Shown here: piece after piece, positions 51,532-62,797 of the stretch
Layout of the letters: every line of letters starts with the position of its first letter
How positions within the stretch are numbered: position 1 is the first letter of the stretch
From: Haliclona indistincta
Taxonomy: Eukaryota; Porifera; Demospongiae; Haplosclerida; Chalinidae
DNA: 64,000 bases
Assembly: GCA_964017065.1 (NCBI GenBank)
Contig: OZ024785.1
Location: 4,874,588-4,938,587, forward strand
Direction of reading: 5' to 3'
Program-made: the position numbers and the translations under genes
Notes under the pieces: model-generated
Told to the model about the DNA's origin: nothing
Databases searched by the model: none
The model's input: only the letters and a program-made list of their open reading frames with translations

Positions 51532-52190
51532 GCATACGAGCCCCGCCCACACTTGTTTGCGGCGGTTATAATTATCTCGCAAATCTTTTTTATTATCTCG
51601 AATTAATTATCTCGAATGGTGATTCTACGCTTGCGAGCTTACCGTTCTTCGAAGACTCCAGACAAATAATCGTGATCTATTCGGCGTGGCGATACTCAAG
51701 CTTGTGCTTGGTCACGTGCGCTAACCACAGCTTGCTCACGTGCGTATTGCGCAATCACTAATGGCGTCTAACACTTAGCTGACAATGGATCACGATCGAG
51801 AAATCGCGGAATTTATATCGCCGTTTCGCTAAAAACTAAGTTCAAAAGGCACATGCCAGGAGAATTTCACGACTGTTCGTGGGTGTTTTGGTCTCGGCAC
51901 TGCTCGCGTAAAGGTGCTAGGCGAGTGGAAGAAAGAAAGAAGAAAGAAAGAAGAAAGAAAGAAGAAAACGAAGATGACGAAACTCGATTTTCACCGTTTC
52001 CAGGTTCGTCACTTTAGTAACAATCTCGAGCGATCTCCTTGCTACTGTAAGACGGGGCAACGCCAGATAGCAGATTTAAGTGTCTTTGGACGTATAAAAT
52101 TCATCACCAGGCGAAATATCAGCGTTTGAACGCTAATACATTGTATGTAGCCGCCATCTTGTTTTCTCGTTCAACCCTACATAGGGAGAC
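51532..52190. repeat. Repeat R, copy c
   Basis: CGAGCCCCGCCCACACTTG through CAACCCTACATAGGGAG. It contains an expanded AAGAAAG tract and an open frame 51914-52129 (MTKLDFHRFQVRHFSNN), which is partly readable in copies a and b but with shifts. No named domain. Confidence 0.75.
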
Positions 52191-53455
52191 ACTACCGTGT
52201 CTCCCTAATACCCTGTAGTATAATACCCTGTAGTATAATTATTTCCCTACTTTTAAAAACTGAATAAGGTTCACCGCTCGGCGTCTCTCTAAATCATTAA
52301 ATGGATGCTTGTACACTTTTCCTTCTGCTTCGACTTTAATTACAAGTGAAAACCTGATTGGAGTTGTGTAGCAGTTTTAACCATAGTTTACATACGATAT
52401 CTGTTCCTAAAGGAATTATTAATCCTTTGTTTCTGGCAGGATTATTTATCACAGCTGAAATCTCCTCAAGTGCCGTCTGCATTGGTGTTATTGCAGGCAC
52501 AGTGTTCTTGTTTTGTTTGTACAAGAAATGGTGAATGCCTGCTTTCAGATTAGTAGTGAATTTTTGTCCTCTTTATCTTGAGGGCAAAGACTCCATGGTC
52601 ATGGGCATTCTTCTGTTCTGGTAGCTCCACAAAGTAACAGTGTGTCTCAATTCATACCTTGCTAACCCAACAAAGATGTATCTTCCAAGCATCCCAATCA
52701 ATTTTGGTTCTTCACTTTCAAATAAACATCTGTTTCATGTAACATCTTTTGTTGTTGCCCTTACCATCTCTTCATCTTATGGCTTCCCATGTTACAAATC
52801 AACCGTCAAATATTTTACCAGCTCTTTTGATCTACTATCTCCACCTGCACTTGCCGGGTTCTTCTGCTGCCCTTGTCAACATTATTGCACAAGTAACTCG
52901 TCCAACAGTAATTTTACAACATTTCCTAGTCAATAATTTATTATCGTATCTCCATTACATATTCCGGATGCCTTCAGTCCTTGTTGGTATTCCTTCACAC
53001 GCATTATAATTTATATTTCAATTACTTTTCTCTTGCACTGCATATTTCCTACCATCTGTGCTCTAATTAACAGGCTTTGCCTCGGTGGAAATCGTATATA
53101 AAGTCCTAGGACCCATAGTTTCAATTGCAATAATTGTAATATTTCCTTGTTTTGGCGGCTCTCTAGCAGTTCTAGTCAGCTCAGCTTCAGTAGACTAACC
53201 GACTTTTTCATCAAGTCATTTTTTGTAAACTGTGAAAATCACCACCCACCATAATTATTTGTCGTACAGCACAAATGAGTGTCTGTACAGAACGAGCGGG
53301 CTCAAGTGTCGTTACCACAACGCTAGCGAATCCTCATTGGGAGGTTAAGATTTACACATTAACATGAACATGTATCTGTATACATGTCACAGGGTACGCT
53401 TCAATGGTGATTAAGTTTTGCAGCCATGGCAAGTTTACCTGTGGTGATAGGTAAA

Positions 53456-53591
53456 CAGTGGCGTATCTGAACCCGACTAGTTGGAAGTATTTGCCCAGGA
53501 GCGTGACCATAATGAATATTAATAAACTAGGTGTGGCTACAATGAATATTAATCAGGCCCTGGGGTGACTAGAGTCCCAGTTACGCCCCTG
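53456..53591. mobile_element. Short hAT-type MITE (136 bp)
   Basis: CAGTGGCGTATCTG at the left and CAGTTACGCCCCTG at the right are inverted with mismatches. The flanks TAGGTAAA and ACGGTAAA look like a degraded 8-bp duplication. The identical-length copy is at 60150-60285, so it predates the segmental duplication. Confidence 0.7.
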
Positions 53592-54574
53592 ACGGTAAAC
53601 ACTATTCACTATTTTCTCCATTCAATGCTCAAAGCATGCAGTTGGCGGTCTAGTACAATTCAAATTGGTTCCGGTTGAAGCGCACCACACCATCCATTCC
53701 TTGCAATAGCTTCTCTGAAACACAATTTGGTAGCACTGGTTAAACCAAAATGTTAATTTATTGAAATGCTACCTCCCAAACGGGGTGATGAACGTCTTGA
53801 GGAGGAAGCATCCAGCTTTGAGAACAGCTTGGCACCACTCAGCTACGTGAAGACCTCGTCAACAGTAGGTAGAGGAAACACTTGTCTTTGAATTGCAACC
53901 CACAGCGGGTAGCGCTAGGTACGGTGTCTAAGTTGCCTGAACCTTGACAAAAGGTGTGATACTAGGCCTTCCTAACCCAATAAAAATGTCACAAGGCCTT
54001 ATCACAGCCAATTCTGTTATTTCTGCAACACGGTTCCCAATCAATCGGTTCTTCACTTTCAATCAGTTCCATATAACATCTTTATATTATGAACCTGTTA
54101 ACATTACCATCTCTTCATATTATGGCCTCCTGTGGAACAAATCTCAGCTTTGAGGGAGTTGGTCCATTCTGCTGTGTGAGTTCCTCCGATGAGTAGTCAG
54201 GATCTGAGACCGCCAGGCTTGGATCGGGTAGAGATCCTGTGACCCACTACAGCTTGATCTGTCATTTGAACTGATTATTGCTTGTTAATTTTAGTGAGGT
54301 TTTAGTTCAGAAAATTGATAGTTATTTTTTAATGGCAACATTATTGTCAAGGCAACATTATCAGAAAATTGATAATTATTTTTTATTGGCAACATTATTG
54401 TCAAGGCAACATTATTGTCATTGTTGGCAGTAGGCTAAGCAACATTATCGTCTGTACAATCTAGACGCCGGCGTCAGTAGACTCATGCTTTTCTTTTCTT
54501 TCTTGTAACCTACAAGAAAGAAATGCTTTCTTTGTGACTCATGCTTTGCTGTCTCAACGTTTTCTTTTCTTTCT

Positions 54575-54960
54575 TCATTTACCATCATTTACCTGCTTCT
54601 TGCGCTGTCTTGGTCGTCTACCATAGTCTTTGTACTCAGCTGTGGTTGGCTTCTCTTTTGCATCCTCTTCATCTTTGTCAAAGTCATTATGTTGAAGTAT
54701 GACATACTCTTCCAGTGATGCTAGCAATTGCACAGCAGTTCCCAGCTCCATGTCTTCTTTATGAAGATGCTCACTTACTTTATTAAATCTATCAAGAATC
54801 TTATACCAGAATATTGCCATAAAAGCTGTTTCTAGAGATGATAGACGTTTAAGCAGATTCTTCGCATCACTGCGTGCCTCAGCTTTTTGATTCTCATCTT
54901 CCATTATGCATTTTAGAGCTTCTTGTATGCTCGTATATCTCGTCACTACCACCTCGGAAC
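54575..54960 (-). pseudogene. ZMYM1-like (hAT-derived) transposase fragment, truncated copy
   Basis: Same reading as 61230-61600: YTSIQEALKCIMEDENQKAE and ASLEEYVILQHNDFDKDEED. The upstream half is deleted at 54945. Dead fragment. Confidence 0.7.
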
Positions 54961-55472
54961 GCTAAACCTCTTGCTGCTATAAACTTAATCACTGCTACAA
55001 AGCGTTTCAGAAGGTTTCGCCAATAATTTTATTTTTCCTTCAGTTTCCTTCTTCAGTTGCTTAGCATTAGTAAATCAAGGTAGGAGGCACCAAGATCATC
55101 AAGATCATACTTGAAGCAGTCAGTGTGATGAAAAATCAGATAAGTCTTGTTATGAAAATGCCAATGACGATGATAATGATAAATTAATAATAAACGATAA
55201 TATACAGGTTCTTCCGCTTAGGGTAAACAAATGTATACGCTGCCTACTTTTGTACCCTGAACTTTTGTGGATAAATTTTTCAAATGCTCTTCTTCCTCTA
55301 CTTCAATTACTCTCTTATGAAGAACTGGATTTGCCGGTTAAGAAAGTAGCAGTTTGGGTGCTGTCGAATCTCTGCAGACAGAGACCTGTTGCACCTAGCT
55401 ATGAAATGGTATCTCGGAGGTTTTGGCCCCTGTAGCGCCTGCTTTGGTCTCATCCTCTTGCTGTAGGGTGCA

Positions 55473-55712
55473 TCAGTAAGCGCTACGAGAGCAGCTCAAA
55501 TGAGCTATGAATGCTTCTGTCGTGAGATCGGAAACCAGTTCTAGATGAACAGCCTTTGTAGATAGAGACACAAATACACATACATATGTTTTTTTTAGAG
55601 TAGGTTTACGAACATAACCAAACTTGATGAGTAATGGCCTAGCATAGTCAACTCCTACGTGACTGAAAACGATATCAGGAGTGATGCGTTCGGCAGGAAG
55701 TTGACCCATCAA
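55473..55712 (-). pseudogene. BEL/Pao-type integrase fragment
   Basis: Minus frame: MGQLPAERITPD, FSHVGVDYARPLLIK, then TKAVHLELVSDLTTEAFIA, the first catalytic Asp region of BEL/Pao integrases. About 75 codons survive, with no partner domains nearby. Confidence 0.75.
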
Positions 55713-55761
55713 TGGTGGTGGATGAACTCGAGCTGTTTGCCGTTTGCATATGAGCGATGCT

Positions 55762-56130
55762 TCGTCCCATCTTTTTGTGCAATGTTGGCTATAGCACCGA
55801 AATACATAATTATTGGGTGATATTCTCTCGCATTCAGGAGCACGCCTTGGATCAGTCGGTACTCTGATTATAGCACAGGCTGAAAATTTGAATAAATTAC
55901 TCCTTTATGTGCTAATCATAACCTTTGATCTTTTGTGAGCATTAGCAGTTTTTACTGCAATGGGTTTGGTCACAAAGTAAGACATCCTTGCCTGGAGCCT
56001 GCTGGTACATACCTAAACTTCCATTTAATCTCTTATTTGTCACAATTCTCCACTTTCCTTATCTCTCTGTTGGTTCTTTCTTCAGATCTGTTTTTTTCTT
56101 CAAAATTTGGACATCTCTTCATTGCCAGTA
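55762..56130 (+). repeat. 370-bp dispersed repeat, copy 3
   Basis: Nearly identical to copies at 45621 and 46178. It abuts the BEL/Pao fragment. All three copies end in or close to CATTGCCAGTA or earlier without target duplications that I can define. Confidence 0.88.
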
Positions 56131-57000
56131 TCAATAAAATTTTTTAAAATTATTTATAACTAGATTGTGTGTATTAATCCACCACCTTTGTCCTTCTCAT
56201 GTGTGCTTGAATTTCGTTCACAAACTCGATACTCAAAACTGTAAGAGATTAGTACACTCACTTCATTCGCCACAACTTTTTCTTTGGTGATCTTGTTAGT
56301 ATTATTATTGACCAGTTCTTTCTAAATAATTAACTATTTGAAAAAAATCCAACTTACCATGCCTAGTTTCAGCAGAAGTTGTCAAAATTTGTATCATATT
56401 ATAATGCTCGACTTATAAGGAGTAATTAATTTTGAAACTTGAATCAGGTTTATGGTTCATTCTGATCAAAATGAGCTATACACAATATATATTGTGGCAA
56501 GTTAACATCACTCTGAACTACTCGCTGTGAACTCCATATCGTGACATGGAATGACATGAACAGCCTTCACGTATTTCATCATCTTTGTGCAGCCTTCACG
56601 TATTTCATCATCTTTGTGCAGCCTTCACGTATTTCATCATCTTTGTGCAAAGCAGCCCAATGAAAGTTTGATTTAGCTACTTAATATGACCTACTACTAT
56701 CCGCCTTGATCATGGTATCTAAATCTCTCCAACAGCGCAGTTCCTTTAGCACTGGTTACATTGCCGTGTCAGTTGTATGGATGGGATGGGTCGGGGAGCG
56801 GCGTATTAGTGGAGACAACTGCTATAAAAGTATGACAGCATGAGAAAGGATTTGGATTTCAAGAAGTGTCTCGAGGCATAGAGAGTATAAACAAGTCTTA
56901 GTCGATCAGCTGCCATAAGTTATTATTGATAATTTTATTGATATTTTTGGAAGCTAAGTAATAAAGGATTTTTTATATTGTTTATCTTATCGTCTCTTCT
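56131..57000. other. Gene-free stretch with a short tandem repeat
   Basis: Three tandem 29-bp units (CAGCCTTCACGTATTTCATC plus ATCTTTGTG) at about 56562-56649. The rest is AT-rich unassigned DNA. Confidence 0.6.
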
Positions 57001-57780
57001 TCACACGTAACATATCAACCTATTGGTCTGGTCCAAATATTTGCCAGCTCTTTCGATCTCCTTTCTCCACCTGTACTTGCCGGGTTCTTCTGCTGCATTA
57101 TTGCACAAGTAACTCGTCCAACAGTAATTTTACAACATTTCCTAGTCAATAATTTGTTATCATATCTCTGTTTCATATTCCGGATGCTTTCAGTCCTTGT
57201 TGGTATTCCTTCAGATGCATTGTTTGCTTTTTCTCTTGCACCACTCATTTCCTACCGTCTGTGCTCTGTTTAACAGTCTTTACCTTATTAACCAAGATAT
57301 TCATCTCAATAATAGTCTTGACCTCGTGAAGACCATACATTAAACTCCTTATTAAACTTTGAAGTCCTAGGACCCATAGTGTCAATTGCAATAATTATAA
57401 AAATTAATTTCCTTGCTTGGCAGCTTTCCAGCAGCTCTAGTCAGTGGACTGACTGACTTGTTTATCAAGTCTATTTTTGTAAACTGTAAAAGTCACCACC
57501 TATCGTATTTGTCATGTTTATTCTCACTCCTTGATTAGCTGCCATGACTTCTTCTCCAGATGACTAGAGAGAGATAGGAGGAAAGTAGAGAGAGAGCGCA
57601 ACTCCTCGAGTAGCTGTTTCTCCTGGGCAGTGGCAATGTGTTGTGAGACGTTGGTGAAGATGCTAGCTTTCTTTGCTTGAATCTTGGTGTTGCCCTTGCA
57701 AAGGTTGCAAAGGTGCAAAGGTTTCTTTGCTTGCAAAGGTGTTGCCCTTGCAAGCATTCAAGACGAGATAGAACCATTTT
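57000..57780 (-). pseudogene. Dispersed coding-repeat fragments (unnamed element protein)
   Basis: Minus frames read ASEGIPTRTESIRNMKQRYD, LLTRKCCKITVGRVTCAIM and, separately, LLEELRSLSTFLLSLSSHLE. The first block recurs in pieces within 52750-53010 and 58870-59130. Copies are broken. The protein is unknown to me; the helical, basic look suggests a nucleic-acid-binding element protein. Confidence 0.4.
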
Positions 57781-59469
57781 TCAGAACATGTATGCACTAG
57801 CTATGGTGCTCGCTTCATCTTGTTTACTTCTCAAAATGACCTCCTTCTTGAACTTTAATTCTTCTTTTAATGTAGTGACACCTTCAGTCCTTGTTGGTAT
57901 TCCTTCAGTTGCATTATTCAAAACTTTTTCTCTTGCACCACTTCTAATAACTATTTTGCTCCTTCCTCCGTTGGTACTCTTTTCTAGTTGCTTGACTGAC
58001 CCTTCTTGTTGTCTTGCATGCTTCCCCGAGGCACTAGCTACTCCAGCCAGCCAGTCCAGTGAACACTGGAACTGAACTTCCTCAGCTGCTTTTAACTTCT
58101 CTTGTACTGCTAACTTCTCTTCTAATAATTATAATTTTAATAACATTTATAAAAATACATTGCACTAGCAATAACCACCAGATCAAAAACCGTTGTTGGC
58201 GTTGTATTCTGCGTATTGGATGGAGGCCACTTGTAGGCCAACACTTTTCTACAATTGAACTTAGAGCACCCTACAGAGGAGAACGGATCTAAACTTGTGG
58301 TGAACATTTCTGTAGTTTACAAATATCCTATACCCTGTACTAGTAATACCCTGTAGTATATTTATTTCCCTAACTGCATAAGGTTCAGCCCTCAGCATCT
58401 CTCGAAATCATTAAATGGATGCTTGTACACTTTTCCTTCTGCTTCGACTTTAATTACAAGTGAACACCTGATTGGAGTTGTGTAGCAGTTTTACCCATAG
58501 TTTACATACGATATCTGTTCCTAAAGGAATTATTAATCCTTTGTTTCTGGCAGGATTATTTATCACAGCTGAAATCTTCTCAAGTACAGTCTGCATTGGT
58601 GTTATTGCAGGCACAGTGTTCTTGTTTTGTTTGTACAAGAAATGGTGAATGCCTGCTACTGTTTCAGATTACTAGTGAATTTTTGTCCTCTTTATCTTGA
58701 GGGCAAAGACTCCATGGTCATGGGCATTCTTCTGTTCTGGTAGCTCCACAAAGTAACAGTGTGTCTCAATTCATACCTTGCTAACCCAACAAAGATGTAT
58801 CTTCCAAGCATCCCAATCAATTTTGGTTCTTCACTTTCAAATGAACATCTCTGTTTCATGAAACATCTTTTGTTGTTGACCTTACCATCTCTTCATCTTA
58901 TGGCTTCCCATGTTACAAATCAACCGTCAAATATTTTACCAGCTCTTTCAATCTACTATCTCCACCTGCACTTGCCGGGTTCTTCTGCTGCCCTTGTCAA
59001 CATTATTGCACAAGTAACTCGTCCAACAGTAATTTTACAAAATTTCCTAGTCAATAATTTATTATCGTATCTCCATTACATATTCCGGATGCTTTCAGTC
59101 CTTGTTGATATTCCTTCAGACGCATTATAATTTATATTTCAATTACTTTTCTCTTGCACTGCATATTTCCTACCATCAGTGCTCTAATTAACAGGCTTTG
59201 CCTCGGTGGAAATCGTATATAAAGTCTTAAGACCCATAGTTTCAATTGCAATAATTATAATATTTCCTTGTTTTGGCGGCTCTCTAGCAGTTCTAGTCAG
59301 CTCAGCTTCAGTGGACTAACCGACTTTTTCATCAAGTCATTTTTTGTAAACTGTGAAAATCACCACCCACCATAATTATTTGTCGTACAGCACAAATGAG
59401 TGTCTGTACAGAACGAGCGGGCTCAAGTGTCGTTACCACAATGCTAGTGAATCCTCATTGGGAGGTTAA

Positions 59470-60052
59470 GGTGGCGGTGCAAGGACTTAATATTCAAATT
59501 ATTCATAGTTACATGGTTATGTTCTTGTGGTTGAATAACTATTTATAAACAAACCGATCTCCCATAAGAGTATGGCAGAAATAATACACGGATGGTTTGT
59601 ACACGTTTTCTCGACTTCTGAGCAAGAGATCGACGCGCTGTAAACGCAGTGCTATTCAGTAGCATCTTGCGCACAAACGTATAGAGCGAATTTTCGTAAT
59701 AGCGCTTACTTTTTTTACAGCGTAGTTTTTTCTAGTGCACGAACGCTGCTTTGCTACCTTCGCGAACGAATATCGACAAATCGCTCTATACGTTTCTGCG
59801 CAAGATGGTACTGAATAGTACTGCGTTTACAGCGCGTCGATCTCTAGCTCAGAAGTCGAGAAAACGTGTACAAACCATGTAGCAGAAGCGAGGTCTTTTG
59901 TGCGTACCCGAGAGCGTCACCAGCTCGCCATAGTTGCACGGCAGGTAGTGTTAGACTTGGTCTAATCAATAAAAGCACTTTTGTGCATATATGCTAAGCA
60001 GAAAACAAGATGCAGCACATCAAAGTCCCCCATAAAATCATGCACCGCCCCC
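59470..60052. mobile_element. TTAA-flanked foldback (583 bp) inserted after the segmental duplication
   Basis: TTAA 59466-59469 and 60053-60056. Ends GGTGGCGGTGCA and TGCACCGCCCCC are inverted. An internal hairpin pairs about 59608-59700 with 59775-59875 (landmarks AAACGTGTACA reversed and CGCGCTGTAAACGCAGT). Copy 1 has TTAAGATTTACACATTAA (53345-53362) at this point, so the insert replaced or sits beside a 10-bp spacer between two TTAA sites. Confidence 0.88.
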
Positions 60053-61080
60053 TTAACATGAACATGTATCTGTATACATGTCACAGGGTACGCTTCAATG
60101 GTGATTAAGTTTTGCAGCCATGGCAAGTTTACCTGTGGTGATAGGTAAACAGTGGCGTATCTGAACCCGACTAGTTGGAAGTATTTGCCCAGGAGCGTGA
60201 CCATAATGAATATTAATAAACTAGGTGTGGCTACAATGAATATTAATCAGGCCATGGGGTGACTAGAGTCCCAGTTACGCCCCTGACGGTAAACACTATT
60301 CACTATTTTCTCCATTCAATGCTCAAAGCATGCAGTTGGCGGTCTAGTACAATTCAAATTGGTTCCGGTTGAAGCGCACCACACCATCCATTCCTTGCAA
60401 TAGCTTCTCTGAAACACAATTTGGTAGCACTGGTTAAACCAAAATGTTAATTTATTGAAATGCTACCTCCCAAACGGGGTGATGAACGTCTTGAGGAGGA
60501 AGCATCCAGCTTTGAGAACAGCTTGGCACCACTCAGCTACGTGAAGACCTCGTCAACAGTAGGTAGAGGAAACACTTGTCTTTGAATTGCAACCCACAGC
60601 GGGTAGCGCTAGGTACGGTGTCTAAGTTGCCTGAACCTTGACAAAAGGTGTGATACTAGGCCTTCCTAACCCAATAAAAATGTCACAAGGCCTTATCACA
60701 GCCAATTCTGTTATTTCTGCAACACGGTTCCCAATCAATCGGTTCTTCACTTACAATCAGTTCCATATAACATCTTTATATTATGAACCTGTTAACATTA
60801 CCATCTCTTCATATTATGGCCTCCTGTGTAACAAATCTCAGCTTTGAGGGAGTTGGTCCACTCTGCTGTGTGAGTTCCTCCGATGAGTAGTCAGGATCTG
60901 AGACCGCCAGGCTTGGATCGGGTAGAGATCCTGTGACCCACTACAGCTTGATCTGTCATTTGAACTGATTATTGCTTGTTAATTTTAGTGAGGTTTTAGT
61001 TCAGAAAATTGATAATTATTTTTTATTGGCAACATTATTGTCATTGTTGGCAGTAGGCTAGGCAACATTATCGTCTGTAC

Positions 61081-61138
61081 AATCTAGACGCCGGCGTCAG
61101 TAGACTCCGGCGTCAGTAGACTCCGGTGTCAGTAGACT
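61081..61138. repeat. Three-unit 17-bp repeat near a duplication boundary
   Basis: CCGGCGTCAGTAGACTC occurs three times in copy 2 and once in copy 1 (about 54467), a copy-specific expansion. Confidence 0.8.
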
Positions 61139-61229
61139 CATGCTTTTCTTTTCTTCCTTGTAACCTACAAGAAAGAAATGCTTTCTTTGTGACTCATGCT
61201 TTGCTGTCTCAACATTTTCTTTTCTTTCT

Positions 61230-62340
61230 TCATTTACCATCATTTACCTGCTTCTTGCGCTGTCTTGGTCGTCTACCATAGTCTTTGTACTCAGCTGTGG
61301 TTGGCTTCTCTTTTGCATCCTCTTCATCTTTGTCAAAGTCATTATGTTGAAGTATGACATACTCTTCCAGTGATGCTAGCAATTGCACAGCAGTTCCCAG
61401 CTCCATGTCTTCTTTATGAAGATGCTCACTTACTTTATTAAATCTATCAAGAATCTTATAACAGAATATTGCCATAAAAGCTGTTTCTAGAGATGATAGA
61501 CGTTTAAGCAGATTCTTCGCATCACTGCGTGCCTCAGCTTTTTGATTCTCATCTTCTATTATGCATTTTAGAGCTTCTTGTATGCTCGTATATCCCTTTG
61601 CAAGAGCTTTTGTCGCATCAGCTCGAGCAGACCATCTGGTATCAGAAACACGTTTAACAACCAGTTGTGACCCAAGAGATTTAAGCAATATAAACCATCT
61701 ATGTGTGGATGCAGAGAAAAAAGTGAATATTTGCTGAACAATTCCAAAAAATGAGATAGCTTCCGCACAAGATTCAACAGCACATACTCCAACTAGATTA
61801 AGTGAATGAGCAGCACACGGAATAGATATTGCCAAGATGATTCACTTCACGAATTCTTGCCTGGAGACCTTTCTACTTTCCGGACATGTTACTGGCATTG
61901 TCATAAGATTGACCTCGAGCATCAAGCACATTTATGCCATTAGTTTTAAAATATTCAAGAACAGTTGTGGCTAATGCCTCATCAGTGTGGCTCTCAATTG
62001 GAAGGAAACAGAGAAAGCGTTCAACAACAGCATGTGTTGCTTTACTACATATCGAACAATGACTGTCAACTGATCAACATGACATAAATCTGGTGTTGAA
62101 TCAACACTGAATGAAAAGTACTTTGCATCATTAATTTCATCAGACAAAAGCTTGTCACCAATTATTTTTATAAGCTCATTGCATATTGTAGATGATAAAT
62201 ATGAAGCTCGCCCACTTCCTTTATTACCATATTTGGCTAAATGAGAGCTAATAAATGGGTCAAATTCACTAATCAATTCTATTACACCTAAATAGTTTCC
62301 ATTCTCTTGTTAACCCAACTTCTCACTACCACCTCGGAAC
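61230..62340 (-). pseudogene. ZMYM1-like / hAT-superfamily transposase (DUF4371 type), broken
   Basis: Minus-strand blocks in order: GRASYLSSTICNELIKIIGD, AKYFSFSVDSTPDLCHVDQL (first catalytic Asp), a block around YDNASNM (61890-61920), PCAAHSLNLVGVCA, FFSASTHRWFILLK, DTRWSARADA, and the helical tail also found at 54575. A stop right after the YDNASNM block and a frame change near 61836-61870 disable it. The C-terminal dimerisation box is absent here. This is the transposon-derived family that includes vertebrate ZMYM1; it would cut and paste DNA if intact. Confidence 0.8.
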
Positions 62341-62519
62341 GCTAAACCTCTTGCTGCTATAAACTTAATCACTGCTACAAAGCATTTCAGAAGGTTTCGC
62401 CAATATTTTCCTTCTGGACGCACCATCAACAACTGATGGAATACATCGTTCATTGTTCAAAAATGAGAACAAGATTAGCTCTTTACTTCAGTTTCCTTCT
62501 TCAGTTGCTTAGCATCAGT

Positions 62520-62600
62520 TAGTGTTGCACCGATATCAAAATTTGCCGATATTTCGATATACAGATAATTTTTGTCATTATCTGCCGATATCGATACCGA
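62520..62600. repeat. hAT terminal inverted repeat (one end)
   Basis: TAGTGTTGCACCGATATC followed by subterminal CGATAT repeats (GCCGATATTTCGATATAC, TGCCGATATCGATACCG) is the usual style of ZBED-type hAT ends. It lies where the segmental duplication stops matching. The opposite end is beyond the window. Confidence 0.7.
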
Positions 62601-62797
62601 TAAAAATATTATACATAATTCAATATACCGCTTAAGTACTTATAGTTTTGATCTTATGACTATAATAATCTCTTTCATCTCATCGCAGGTTCTATTGATC
62701 AAACTTCTATTTCCTTTGTTCTGTCATAATATTATTCATTAAAGTCTTTTAATGACTAAACACGATACAACCATACAATAATTGTACATGATGAGAG

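Larger units (their letters stand above)
52206..55075. repeat. Segmental duplication, copy 1
   Basis: Matches 58344-62519 through many long stretches (TAAATGGATGCTTGTACACT, CTGGCAGGATTATTTATCAC, CAAACGGGGTGATGAACGTC). Relative to copy 2 it lacks the TTAA foldback at 59470-60052. It also lacks about 735 bp of the transposase at the junction near 54945, where TATAT runs straight into CTCACTACCACCTCG sequence. It carries extra GGCAACATTATTGTCAAGG repeats near 54340-54420. Confidence 0.9.
58344..62519. repeat. Segmental duplication, copy 2
   Basis: The fuller copy of 52206-55075. It contains the TTAA foldback 59470-60052 and the longer ZMYM1-like pseudogene, and ends where the hAT element terminus begins (62520). 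Divergence between copies is low outside the indels. Confidence 0.9.

Noticed and set aside
51914..52129. Conserved protein in repeat R (MTKLDFHRFQVRHFSN)
   Set aside because: Partly readable in all three R copies, but frame shifts and no named domain; the conservation is that of the repeat as a whole.
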